DNA from: Lepiota brunneoincarnata
Lineage: Eukaryota > Basidiomycota > Agaricomycetes > Agaricales > Agaricaceae
Direction: 5' to 3'
NCBI GenBank assembly: GCA_023014365.1
Contig: JAEBUN010000004.1
Coordinates: forward strand, 2,232,001-2,296,000
DNA: 64,000 nt
Both the position numbers and the translations under genes were made by a program. The notes beneath the pieces are model-generated. The model worked only from the letters and a program-made list of their open reading frames with translations. It was not told the origin of the DNA and searched no databases. Below, piece after piece: positions 12,279-25,406 of this stretch. The first letter of the stretch is position 1. Each line of letters starts with the position of its first letter.

Positions 12279-15200
12279 CTAATCGCGAATGCGCCCGGAG
12301 GATACGGTGTATAGGCGAGCGGCAATATTCATACTTTGCAATTCCTAATGGCTCAGTTAGAGGACATAGGACAGGCCCAGCGTATTAGGAGCGCGCACCT
12401 GGAATAACAGTTTGGCCGCATAAGGGATGTACAGTTGTGAACAAGCAGTCTTGTTCTTGCATGCACGGCACTGCATAGGACGTTAATACATGGGAGGATG
12501 AGAGACGCAAATCATCTACGAACTTCAAACGTCTGTTTTTTCAGGTTGGCGATTGCTGTGAGACCGCAACTGATCAAGAACAGTCAGTTGCCAAGTCTAA
12601 CCTAAAGAAAAGATGGCGGACTTACATATCACAAACATGAAGTCGATAAGCATCACTCGCTTCAAATAGGCGCTCCTTTAAAAACGCAGCAATTCCATGC
12701 GAAATCATACAATCACGTTCCATCTCTCCGAAACGCAAGCCACCATCACGACTACGACCCTCCACGGGCTGCCTCGTAAGAATTTGGACGGGACCTCTCG
12801 CACGGGAGTGGATCTTGTCATCCACCATGTGCTTGAGTCGCTGATAATAAGTTGGCCCGAGATACACCTGCGCTTGGAGTTTGCGACCAGTATGCCCGTG
12901 GTACATGACTTCGAGGCCACGAGATTGGTAACCCTTTTGTCGGAGGAAGGTTGAAACGGATTCAACAGTGAGATCCGTGAACGGTGTGGCATCACCTTCG
13001 TTTCCGATGAGCGTCGCCACCTTGGATAGCAGGCATTCAACTAAATGGCCTATAGTCATACGAGACGGGATGGCATGCGGGTTGATAATAAGATCGGGGA
13101 CGATACCCTCATTAGTGAAAGGCATGTCCTCTTGGCGGTAAGTGACACCAATTGTACCCTTTTGGCCGTGGCGAGAAGCAAACTTGTCCCCGATCTGGGG
13201 TATGCGGATAGAGCGAACACGAACTTTGACGAACTTCTGTCCTTCGGAATTGGTAGTGATCAACACTTGATCAACGATACCACTCTCTGTGCTCTTGAGC
13301 GGCGTTGAGACGTCGCGTCTCGTATGTGTACGCGTCCGCTGGCCGAGCTCCTCGCTGTCAGGGGGAATGGGTGCTGTCTTGCCGATGATGATATCTTCTC
13401 CACGTACACCGGTACCAGGAGCGATCAGGCCGTCATCCTCCAGCTTATCATAGGTTCCATGCTTCATACGGAGCGTGGTCTCTCGAGTCGGCTTCTCGAA
13501 CTCCTCCAACTGTTGGATACCGCTTTTCTTCTCCAGATCCATGTAACTTCGGTAATAAATACTGCGGAAGAGACCACGATCAATCGAACTCTGGTTCATG
13601 ATAACGGAATCTTCCTGGTTATAGCCGCTGTAGCATAGAATGGCAACGATTGCGTTTTGGCCGGCGGGCAGTTCACGGAATTTGAGATATTCCATGGAAC
13701 GAGTGGTGGCGAGGGGTTTTTGAGGGTAGTAAAGGATATTGGCCATAGTATCCATACGAATCAAGAAATTAGTCAAGTAGATGCCCATAGCTTGTTTACC
13801 CATGGCCGATTGGTAAGTATTACGAGGAGACTTGAAAAATCAGAGTAAGGGAAATGTTTGGATCAGTCAGAAAGGGGGAACCCACTTGGTTATGATCAGG
13901 GAAGGGAATAATGCTGGCACATATACCGAGAATCATGCTAGGGTGAATCTCACAATGAGTCCAGGTGTGAGCATGAGTGCCAGCCTTGAGACGCGCCGCA
14001 GGGTCAAAGTCATTATCATCAGCACGGGGGTCAACACCCGCGGCTTGCAGCCGAGAGTTTTCCAAGTCCTCTGGTGTCATCGAAATCATGACAGTTTCCT
14101 CTTCTTCTGCATCAAGCAACTCGATAACGCCCCCTTTGATTAGCTGCTCCCACTTGTACTCTTCCCCTTCATCATTGCAGCCGCTGTTCAACCACCTAAT
14201 ATGTTTCTTTTGAAGCAGAAGCTGCTGGTTCTCGACAATAAATAGTGGCCGGCAGACACGGCCAGCATCGGTATAGATCCTGAGCTCCTTCTCTCGAATG
14301 TCACGAACAACTGAGACCTCGGGACTAATATCATCCTTCCGCCTCAACTTTTTAATGGTTTTCACCAAATTGGCAGGGTCACGATGTACACCCATCCAAA
14401 CACCATTGACAAAGACCTTCGTGCAGGGTGTTGTTGAATGTGCGTTTTCTTCTAAAGATTCCAGGCCCCATTCTTCCAAGAACTCGATAACAGGAGCAGA
14501 ATATGAGCCAACGGAGATACACGCCATGAGGGCAAGGTTCTTGACGAGACCACAAGCTTGGCCTTCCGGCGTCTCGGCAGGACAAACCATACCCCAGTGC
14601 GTATTATGAAGTTGACGGGGCTTGGCGATTTTGCCCTCTCGTCCGAGCGGTGTATTACAACGGCGTAAATGTGAGAGGGTGGATGCATAAGTATAACGGT
14701 TGAGGACCTGTGACACACCAGCTTTGGACGACATTGACTTCTTCTGATCACCCCAGTTTCCGGTAGCCAAAGAGTACTTGAGGCCATTGGTGATGGTTTG
14801 GTGTTTCACAGCAAGGGCGAGATTAAACTCTTTGTGAGTCTCGACGCACTATAAACCTCAGTAGTTAGAAGCAGCTAAACTTCGACGTGGCGATGAGTCG
14901 TTACCTTCTGAAGATAACGATACACGTCTTTGGTCAACTTCCGGAACAACATGCGGAAGAGGTTGGCGAGAAGGGGGCCAGCCAGGTCAAGGCGCTTTTT
15001 GCCAAAGTGGTCACGATCGTCAAGTTCTCGCCGCTCCAAGGCGGCAAGGAGCAGACGGTGGATCATGTAGCCGAAGAAATATGCCTTTTTTGATTCCGAA
15101 CCTTCCGCCATAGAGACATGCGGCAACATTTCCTTCTGCAGGATTTCCTGGGCGTAACGGATACGACGTTCACGAGAAAGACCAGTTGTTGTACCACGGT

Positions 15201-16388
15201 TACCGATGAAATCTAATGCGACTTCTCTGTCCTGGATCACAAAGCCATCGTCTATACACGGTTTCAGCATTTCCAACATCTGTGCATCCTGCATATCGTA
15301 ACAGATATGCTCGAGTATATCGCGGTCAGAAATGACACCAAGACCTCGGAAAACGACCCAGATCGGAATGTCCACTTTGATGTAAGGAATGGTTGCCTTC
15401 ATGACATTGCCCAACTGGATAGGTGGATTGGGTCACAAGTTCATCTAACAGCAGTCATGTTGCTCACCGATCGCTCCTGGTTCCTATGGAACATCTTCAC
15501 TTGGAACTGACTGATCGTCTTCCCACCTTTCTCAACTGCGCTGCGAATCTCAGCGAGGAAACTGATGGGCGACGGCTGAGCCTTGGCGAAGACATAGACA
15601 TGATTCGTGGCCATGCGCTCTTGGGCAATCAAGACCTTCTCGGAACCATTGATGATGAAGTACCCTCCGGAATCGTAGGGACATTCGTTGAGATCGTATA
15701 GGTCTTGGTCTTGAAGCCCACGAAGAATACAGAATGTCGAGCGAAGCATGATAGGCACCTATTCCACACATCATATTCTGTATCCCCTGAAAGACAGACA
15801 CGTGAACTCACCTTTCCGATCCATACTTTCGTCGCATCATCCGGATGGTCCTCTCTCTCAGCTTCCCAGGCAATCTCACCGGGCGTGTCAGGATCCTCCC
15901 GCCCCACCAAAACGCGCTTCCTCATCTCGATATACAAGGGCGCTGAATAAGTAAGATTCCGTAGGCGAGCTTCTTGGGGGAAGACGGGTACGACAGATCC
16001 ATCTGCTTCCGTCACTGTAGGTCGAGAAAGGTAGATCTGACCGAATTTTATCTCATATCGGCGAGTCATGTCTGTTTCGTGCCCCGTATGCTGGTCTGCT
16101 TGATCCAGGATGAGGTCGGAGTTCTCGTCCACAAGTTCCTGCATAGTATTTTGGACAAACTCGTCAAAGGAGTCGAGTTGTTGCCGCACAAGACCCTTCT
16201 GCTCGAAGAAACTCGAGATGACGGTCCAGCAATCCTCCTGTGTAATTTCCTCATAGCTATCATCTTCCTCTATGCCGTAGTTCGGGTCATCATAATCGTA
16301 TGTTTCTTGCGTAGCATTGTTATCTCAAGAGAAGTTGAGCAAAACTATGGCCATTGAACGCGCATGCTTTACCTTGGCTCATTTCCAT
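12279..16388 (-). CDS. RPB2: RNA polymerase II second-largest subunit RPB2
   Basis: Catalytic core subunit of Pol II. Exons (minus): 16388-16373, 16305-15812, 15758-15468, 15414-14905, 14848-13886, 13830-12626, 12569-12524, 12470-12399, 12344-12279; 3663 nt, 1220 aa, close to yeast Rpb2 length. Landmarks: [18 protein letters not shown] (lobe/fork region), [40 protein letters not shown] (active-site region), [15 protein letters not shown] (hybrid-binding). The C-terminal zinc site is split over the last exons: [14 protein letters not shown], then CRACKNKT. The first exon is only 16 nt (ATGGAAATGAGCCAAG); a second in-frame ATG at 16382 could also be used. Its stop lies 104 bases from the stop of the convergent 7TM gene. 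Confidence 0.97.
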
Positions 16389-16624
16389 GAAAGTAGTTCA
16401 GGCAAACTCAGATTCTCAACAACCAAACACCCCTTCTTTGAATCGTCCAATACCTCGTAAGTTTGGATGGAGTGAAGGCTACGCAGAATGGATAATAGAG
16501 AGAAGCTCAGGGCAGGGTAGTACCGAAGACGAAAGTGAGTTACCAATCTTTATTTGTCATTGTTGCAAATTAACAGTCAATCAGCAATGTCCACAACAAC
16601 AAATACTGCCAAGTGAAGCTCCAG

Positions 16625-17778
16625 TCATACATTGGAGAGTAACTTGTCCATGATTTGATTTGCGCTGTAAGCATAACCACCCTAAACGAGTTCAGTCGAA
16701 ACCTGAAAGTCAGTGCACCGAGCCAAAGCTTACGCCAAACAAGAGGGTGTGGTTGAGATAGTGGTACAACTCGTAGAGCTCCGCCCTTAAACCGTATTGA
16801 GAAACCGGCTCAGTCTTCGGGTGGTGTTTGTGGTACGTCTCATAGAATGATTGCGGAAACCCTCCAAAGATACGAGCAATAGCCAGACTAAAAACGGCGT
16901 TATTAGAACCATACATTCAGTCCGAGGAAGAGGTAGCCCACTCCGCTTCATTATGGCCATAGTATGAGGATGGATCAAAGATCACCGGCTTCCCTGTCAA
17001 TGAATCCACGCCCACGTTTCCACTCTAGACGGGTCTGTTGAACTTCATGCTCGGAAATCGAGAAGAGCTTTCAAACCCAAAGGTCTCCATGTAATAAAAC
17101 GGGCAGTACCGTAAGTTGACCTGTTTGCCCATCAGTTTTGGATTCCGCCGGAGAGGCATCGGACACGTACCGAGCAACTTGGGAATCACTCTGGTGTGGG
17201 CTCAACGCTCCGACCAGACACTGAAAAAAACCCACAAAAGAGCTACACGCACATACCTGTTTCGGATTTCTCCCCCCTTGCTGATCAGATCGTCGTACCC
17301 CCTCTTCTTGGACAAACCCTCTAATAGGTTTCCGACCATCGCATCATAGCACTTTTCCCAGGTCTTATACCACCCATTCTTCTGTTTCGTGGCTCCACAG
17401 TAAGTCGGGACTTCAAAGCCAAAGCTTTTTGGGCTCTTGTGCTGATGCAACTCGGTAGCCATCCTCTTCGCCAAGACATCAGCTGCCTCCTTGGAGAGCT
17501 GACCCATGTCCCTTGTACTCCGAGATGAAATAAGGGTTGCCGCTCTCGTTCACTCCGTACGAAAGGACCCTGGGTGCAAGTCCCGGAGCCGCAGCATCTA
17601 TGGCTCTGAGAGCTTCCACCTCTCCCAAGTATTGTTCATTCTCCAAAGATGAGCCTGACTTGACAAAGTAAGTCCGTCCAGTCGAAGACCGGATATTGGG
17701 AGGACGGCCGCTGAACTCTGCATTAGGGTCAAGCTCTTCTAATCTTTCGAGCAGGAATTCGGGCAGCGAATTCACCAT
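16625..17778 (-). CDS. fructosamine/ketosamine-3-kinase-like protein (one apparent +1 frameshift)
   Basis: FN3K enzymes phosphorylate sugars attached to protein amines (deglycation). Exons (minus): 17778-17257, 17190-17171 (20 nt), 17120-17077, 17024-16942, 16887-16734, 16681-16625; 292 aa after allowing one base. Motifs: GRTYFVKSG (ATP-binding Lys), ALRAIDAAAPGLAPRVLSYG, LLHGDLWSGNV (catalytic HGD), VIFDPSSYYGHNEADLAIA (metal site) and RIFGGFPQSFYE. After NPYFISEYK the conserved sequence continues (DMGQLSKEAADVLAKRM) only if one C of CCC 17510-17512 is ignored. Exon total is 880 nt, one over a multiple of three, which agrees. The start ATG precedes VNSLPEFLLERL. Divergent to the ene-reductase. 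Confidence 0.85.
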
Positions 17779-17986
17779 CTCGCTGGGAGTGGTGGTGGAT
17801 GTGGGTTTGGGAGGTTCCCATATCAATGACGTCAGTTATCATTGAACTGGGCATCAGCCGCCGCAAAAGGCAATGCAATTGATCGATCAGGGAAGAGACC
17901 ACCTGACCAAAGAAGGCAGATATCCTGCCAAATCGCGAATCTAAATGGCATGCATCCCATGCTGACAAAGGCCAGGAATTTGCCCA

Positions 17987-17994
17987 TATATAAG
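17987..17994 (+). promoter_or_regulatory. TATA-like box upstream of the ene-reductase
   Basis: TATATAAG lies about 58 bases before the ATG at 18052, in the 273-base gap shared with the divergent FN3K-like gene. The spacing suits a short 5' UTR with a transcription start about 30 bases downstream of the box. No mapping data, so this is inference from sequence. Confidence 0.45.
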
Positions 17995-18051
17995 CCAAAC
18001 TATCCCCCGGATATGCTTGATTCCTAAGCAAAAGACTCTGCCCCAACACCC

Positions 18052-19751
<1,700 letters not shown>

Positions 19752-19891
19752 AGCCTTCATAGCCAAGAGAAATCTATCAGATACGTGAAGTTCCGTGATT
19801 CATGTCAAAAATGTGTGATCTATTTGGGCTCGGATTTTGTTGCGACTAGTACTTCAGGCGTTTCATTCTGACTTTGGGTCCAATCTTGAGT

Positions 19892-21840
19892 TCAAGGAAT
19901 ATGGGGGGCTAGTGATAGTAGAGTCAAGCCGGCCAGTAGAACATAGGTCCACCCAACCCCGATCCCTTTGAATAACAGCTCGATGACTGAAACCAAGGCG
20001 GCGCTCAACAGACACCGGACAAGGTTATTCTGTATAATATAGGTGGACGTGTGAAACAAAAGGCGTGATAGCACTTACGCAGGCTGTCACAGCGGAACCT
20101 TGACCAGGGACAAGGTCGATCATGATGGTAGAGGTACCATTCATGATAGCGGTGGTCATGTATCCCACTGCGGGAACCTTGGAGGTTATGTCTTTGTGTT
20201 AAAGGCGGCTACACTCACTGATGATCTGAAGAACGAGAGGGACCGCGATGTGGACTCGCTGTTGCAATGCCCATCCATATCCAGCGCTGCAGACTGCTAA
20301 TATAACGACTAGTGGAGGAATGAAGCTCAGTCGAGCCTAAGCCGGTTAAATAAGCGTCCAGCTATAGTCACCCATCATCTTTCGAACTCACTCGTTCTAG
20401 GGGGAAGCCAGGGAGCTTGTCGACAGTCTTCATATCGACCCGGTTCTCCGAATCTTGAGACAGCTTTCTTGCAAACCGTTTCTTCTCCGTTTGATACCAC
20501 CTATCCAAGAGCTTCCCATTGACACTACTGCCGATACCCATACCGCCCCCCATGGCGAGGAAGCACAATCCTATTCTTGTTTCGTCCAAACCATATGTCC
20601 TGTTGAAAAGTGTGGAGATGGAAGCTATGACACCGTAGAAGACGGCACAGATAATTGCGTTGATTAAGAGCAACAAAAAGATATCCAGCTTGACTAAGAG
20701 AAGGAACGGGTTCTGAAACGGTTTTTTGGGAGGCGTTGTTCGCGCTTGGGAAGGTCTGTTCCTCCGACCGACGATGGGTATGATGGGGGAGTACAGGAGC
20801 TTCGACAGCTTGCCTTGTCTGTGCAGCGCTGCGGTGAGTGTTTCCGGCATGATTCTAGACCCGCTTTAAATTGAACGATAGTGGTCGGGTCTAGGAGACG
20901 AAAGCCTACACGATGATTGCCGCCAGGCAGGCAGACGCCGTGATACACAAGAACCAGAAGATAGACCTGATATACGGTGTGAGCAGCCACAGCCAAGACC
21001 GCCGGGAACAGGTTGCTAACCGCCATCCCAAACCCTGGGCTAATGCACCCCCTATCACTGGCCCAATCGCAGGACCTACCATTGGTCCAAGCATAAAAAG
21101 TCCAAAGAACCCTCCACGTTCTTCGGGGGTTGAGATGTCCGAGATCACACCAGCACCTTGTGTGTTCCTTGTCCATCAATTCTCATGAAACGGGGCAGTA
21201 GAAGAGCCCGAAAACACACCGATAGCAATAGTGCTAGCCGACCCAGCTGCCTGCAGGCACCGCAGTACCATAAGCAACCAATATGCGGAAGTGGGGGTCA
21301 GAGCCAACCCGACGCAAGAGAGCGACAAGATGAGAAGACAAGCAGCCGTGATTGGCCTTCTACCAAGGTTATCTGACAGTGTTCCCCAGATCATGGGTGC
21401 TGCAGGCTACTTCAGGTTTTGCACGTTGTAAAGAGGTTCACCAGCAGCTCACCAACGCCCTGTAGGATCATGTACATTGTCACCTGGATGCAAGGTTCAG
21501 AAAGGATATGCAGCTAATGGGTTGCATACCGTCAGGTTGATGAGTTCGGTTGACTTGTGGAAAGCTAGTGTTAGAGTGGGTATCGCGGGAAAATATATAT
21601 TAGCGGTCAAGGGGCTACGGTCCGTGGTGAGTATTCTAATGTGCTACGACAGGCCCAAGTCGCCAACAGAACCAACCTGAAGATACCGGTGAAAGCGATC
21701 AGGGCCACAATGAGCCATTTCTCCTTTTTCGTAAACATATGCTTTTCGTCGAGAGTGACATGATCGTCTTCGTTTGAGCGGGACGGACTTGAGGGAGTGT
21801 GGACGGATTGAACCTCGTTTTCATCTTGGGGATTCTGCAT
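19892..21840 (-). CDS. MFS transporter, DHA1 drug:H+ antiporter type
   Basis: Ten exons (minus): 21840-21677, 21614-21530, 21483-21453, 21399-21220, 21156-21021, 20966-20910, 20863-20392, 20336-20219, 20167-20079, 20029-19892; 1470 nt, 489 aa. A hydrophilic N-terminus (DENEVQSVHTPSSPSRSNED) leads into the first helix WLIVALIAFTGIFS. The MFS motif A between helices 2 and 3 is clear (GTLSDNLGRRP); ANIYFPAIPTL and GPMVGPAIGPVIGGAL match DHA1 12-helix exporters. A long loop (about residues 250-300) follows MPETL. Substrate cannot be told from sequence. It converges on the ene-reductase with 140 bases between stops. Confidence 0.9.
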
Positions 21841-21914
21841 TGCGTAGCAGAAGCAGAAAACGGATGGCGAGAAGCGTGTGGACCTTGGACATATGTATGT
21901 ATGGTGGCGTAGGG

Positions 21915-21922
21915 TTTTTATA
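21915..21922 (-). promoter_or_regulatory. TATA box of the MFS transporter
   Basis: On the minus strand this reads TATAAAAA, ending about 75 bases before the ATG at 21840. The gap up to the next gene (stop at 22028) is short, so this is the likely core promoter. A second AT-rich stretch lies near 21990-22005. Confidence 0.45.
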
Positions 21923-22027
21923 GCCAGCAGTGCTTCTTTCGACAGCTTTGAGCAAAAGTAAAACAGACCTGCATCGCGTAAGCAAAGTGCCATATATATA
22001 TTTAGCCATCGGAAGCGTATCCGCCCT

Positions 22028-23228
22028 TCAACGTAAGTACTGTGGTAGGATCTCAAAGAGGGACTTCAGGTCGCTTCTGCTGTCACCTTCCTGGATGAGC
22101 GTCTTGAACGAAAACCGATTCGGGCCGTGCTCCTCGGTGACAATGTTGTCCTTCTGGAGTTGTTCAACCTTGCAACCGACTTCGGCATGATCAATTATGA
22201 GTCAGAAAATCTGTTCTCACCTGAGCTCGGGTCAACGTGAGAACATTAACCGGGAGCTTCTCGAGGATAGCTCCCTGCATGTAGCCAAACATGTAAGGGA
22301 GAGAGATTATGGGTCGGCGCCGGTGCGTGTATCTCAGGACGAGTTCCATCAGCTGCCTGAATGTTAGAACTGAATGTAAAGTCAACTAGGTAGCGTGTGA
22401 GCGGAATATTCCTAACCACACATACCATCAGGTCCACCGGCCTCTATAATCTTTCCCGCGACTTGTGACTCGATGGCGGGTTCGAGCCTTGAAATAATCT
22501 CAACGGCATGCGCTAAATCCCCGACATAGACGGGTTGAAAACGTGTCGTGCCGCCGCCGTAAACAGGCAGGAAAGGTAAGAATCTGGCCAATTGAGCGAA
22601 TCGCTGGTATGATTCGAAGTATATACATCAGCCTTATGCCCAGGCACAACAAAAACACCTACCCACATTAAAAAAGCTATCTTCGGGCCCGAACACTAAA
22701 CTTGGTCTCATCACTGTTGCATTTGGACAAATCTCCAGGACTGAAGCTTCTGCCAGCCCTTTCGTCCTTGTGTACGGTACACTACTCCTTGGGTCTGCCC
22801 CAATCGCGCTGAAATGTACTAGTTTCGCCTGGTTGCGTTTTGCAGCCCTCGCGACGTTTTCCGCGCCACGCAGCTGTACTTCTTCAAATTGTAGTGGTGT
22901 TCCATGCATGATTCCCACTAGCGAAACAACCACTTCCGCACCCTCAAACGCTGCGGTCAGGGTGTCTGGCTTGGTTATATCCAGGGCAACGGGCGGGAGT
23001 AAACGGTCCGTTGGCATTTCCTTTTGCAATTTTTCATGGAGGGCTTGGGGGTTACGGGATGATATTTGGACTTTGCGCGTCACCTGGTTGAATGCAGCGG
23101 CACCGGCCACTTGGCGGACAATGTTGGAACCTGAACCTGTTTTAAATCCAAGTTCTCGAGGGTTGCATAGAAGGACCACCCGCACCTAAGAAACCTGCGC
23201 CGCATACAACCACCTTGCTGTAAGACAT
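22028..23228 (-). CDS. atypical short-chain dehydrogenase, NDUFA9/Coq11 family
   Basis: Exons (minus): 23228-23186, 23136-22667, 22603-22426, 22369-22221, 22168-22028; 981 nt, 326 aa. The N-terminus is a Rossmann strand-turn VVVCGAGFLGSGSNIVRQV. Then ALDITKPDTLTAAFEGAEVVVSLVG, RGAENVARAAKRNQAKLVHFS and RPSLVFGPEDSFFNRF follow the NDUFA9-like pattern in which the usual YxxxK dyad is absent or changed (here YTRTKGLAE). The C-terminal half has PVYVGDLAHAVEII and GGPDVLTFRQLMEL. Relatives are the complex I 39-kDa subunit and yeast Coq11, both linked to coenzyme Q. There is no obvious targeting peptide before MSYSK. I cannot separate the two subfamilies by eye. Confidence 0.75.
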
Positions 23229-23344
23229 TCTTTGAGTGGCAAAGGGCACTAAGCTTCCAGAACGGTGACATCCGTGTGGACAGGCCAGTGACGTAGGCCG
23301 CATCAGGGGTAAGTGCGTCATGTTATGTGATGTATCGATTAATG

Positions 23345-25238
23345 TCATGACAGGATACTGTCTACTTCACCGACAATGATCACACCATCTTCTAGTCTAG
23401 TTGTTCTCGATCGACTCCGTTTCTTTACTTGTTTCGTGGGTGCTGCTTGCGAACTCGGATTTTCTGTATTCTCTTCAATTGGTTCATGCTGGACGATTGG
23501 AGGGGGTGGCAGAGGCGGAGCACGGATTTGCGGAACAGGGCCAGAAAAGTCTTTGCCCGTCATACGTTCCAGTGTTTTCATATCTATGGGAACCAGGCGA
23601 TCAATCCAGAGTCCGAAAGTTCTGCATGGTACTGACCAACTGGTATCCTGTTATTCAGACACTCGTTTATACGGGTGTGGTTTTTCTTGTCCTCTGCCTT
23701 GAATTTATTTTTGCATGATTTACGATCCCGGCCCGGTAATACATAAGCAATAAGTTCGTAGTTTTCCCCGTATTGTGAAAGGGCCTGCAGCGAATGTTAG
23801 GCAATATACATATATATCGATTGCTGTTTCTTAACTCACATGATAAAATAACTCTGTCTCCTCTGCGCTCCAGCGTGAACCGCGATAACGTTTTCCATAA
23901 GTCCCAGAGTTGACGAACTTGGTATGGTCAGATTCGACAACGTGCGTATAGCTAGACAGGTCTTCGGTTTCAGTTCTGTCGACCACAAGGGATTCTTCAT
24001 CGATAATAGTTTCGCCACTAGGTCCTATTCGAACCTGAACATTATATCTGCTGGTCTCCATTTGTTGTGTATAGTCGAACCCGTTCTCATCATCACCACC
24101 CGTAGCATTGGGTCCCGCCGATGAGCCAGTGGCATTATTAGAACTCCTGTTTTCCGTTTCGGGAAGGGAGCTTGTCGGATCCTCTGGCTTATCCGTATCT
24201 TCGTCGACTGATCGACCGTACTTTTTAGCCTCCATGACTGTCCTCATCCTCGCTCTTCTCTCCCTATTTCTTACTTTCCATGCTGCGTGGTTGTTCAAAA
24301 TCTCCGCCGCCTTGCTACTAACACGACCCTGACCAGTGTCGCTACACAGTGTAGCCATCGTTATGATTGTAGGGTCAATATCCTCTCCAGGATCGGCATT
24401 GGGATCGTATGGTGGAAGAGAGGGTCCGCGAGAACGCCGTTGGCGAGGGGTGATACTGCGAGATTTTGGTTTCTTGGTCGAGCTTCCTTCTTCCACTTCA
24501 CCGTCACTAATTGTTGCTGATGCTTTCCATTTTCGTTTAAGTCTCTCTCCCTCTTGTCTCCTACGGGAAGCAGGCCCAGATGTAGAGGATGCAGAGGCCT
24601 GAGTATCATTTTCGAGTGTTGTGACCCGCGAGTTGTTCGCGAATACCCAGACGGGGAGGTTCTAATGGTGTCAAGATGACTGTGCTCTGCTGGCTTGGAC
24701 CAGCTTGAATGGTTGGTGCTATCGAGGTCGGAATCTGCAAGGGGTACGATACAGGGACAGGGTGTCTGTATTCTGGGAGAGGAACACTGATCCCATTGGC
24801 TTGATCTAGAGAACGTCCAACCATGAGGACAGTTGGTGAGGGACCAGACGCAGACGCGTTGAGCAGTACAGGGGCGGCTTGGGGGGTAACGGCGGGCGGG
24901 GCATCCATTCCTCGGGTAAGTAACGGGGTGTCTTGGGCCACATTTTGGGGGCGTTGAGATCCAACGGATACGGGTTCACGTTGCGGGGCAGCTTGTTTTG
25001 GTGTCTCACGACCTGGGATAGCAGTGGAAGGGATAGGAAGTATCCCAGATGCGGCTTCGGGAACGGTTGGGGGGTTGCACAACACCAACGGCGTTGGTGC
25101 GGGGTTTGCTGTGGGAGCACGCGATCGTGCTTTGACGACGGGCCTAAAAACAGTGTTCCCCTTGTCTAATGGCGGGGTGACTTAGGGAAAGGGGGGAACA
25201 GAGAGAAAGGACAGGGACTCACGGACTCTACTGCTCAT
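23345..25238 (-). CDS. BDP1: TFIIIB subunit BDP1 (B'')
   Basis: BDP1 joins Brf1 and TBP to recruit RNA polymerase III. Exons (minus): 25238-25223 (16 nt), 25165-23840, 23784-23637, 23583-23345. The SANT domain reads RGSRWSAEETELFYHALSQYGENYELIAYVLPGRDRKSCKNKFKAEDKKN, described here in pieces as RGSRWSAEETELFYHALSQY followed by GENYELIAYVLPGRDRKSC; downstream NRIPVDMKTLERMTGKDFSG is typical. The N-terminus MSSRV...NTVFRPVVKARS also fits. The middle is Pro/Ser-rich and poorly conserved. Between PLEPP (near 24656) and ENDTQASAS the frame moves by +1: either one extra G in GGGG 24653-24656 (575 aa) or an 82-nt intron with a weak GTCATC donor (548 aa). Nuclear. Confidence 0.85.
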
Positions 25239-25406
25239 GATTTAGATTCAGTGCTGCTTGTCAGAGTTGCTTAGATATGAGGGACATTTGCAGATAAGAT
25301 GAGGGGTGAGCATGGAAATGAGTCGTTCGGAGTCCGGAACAGCCAAGCCCGACATTTGTCCAGAAAAGGAATACACTCAGACTGCCTCACAACCCACCTG
25401 ACCTTC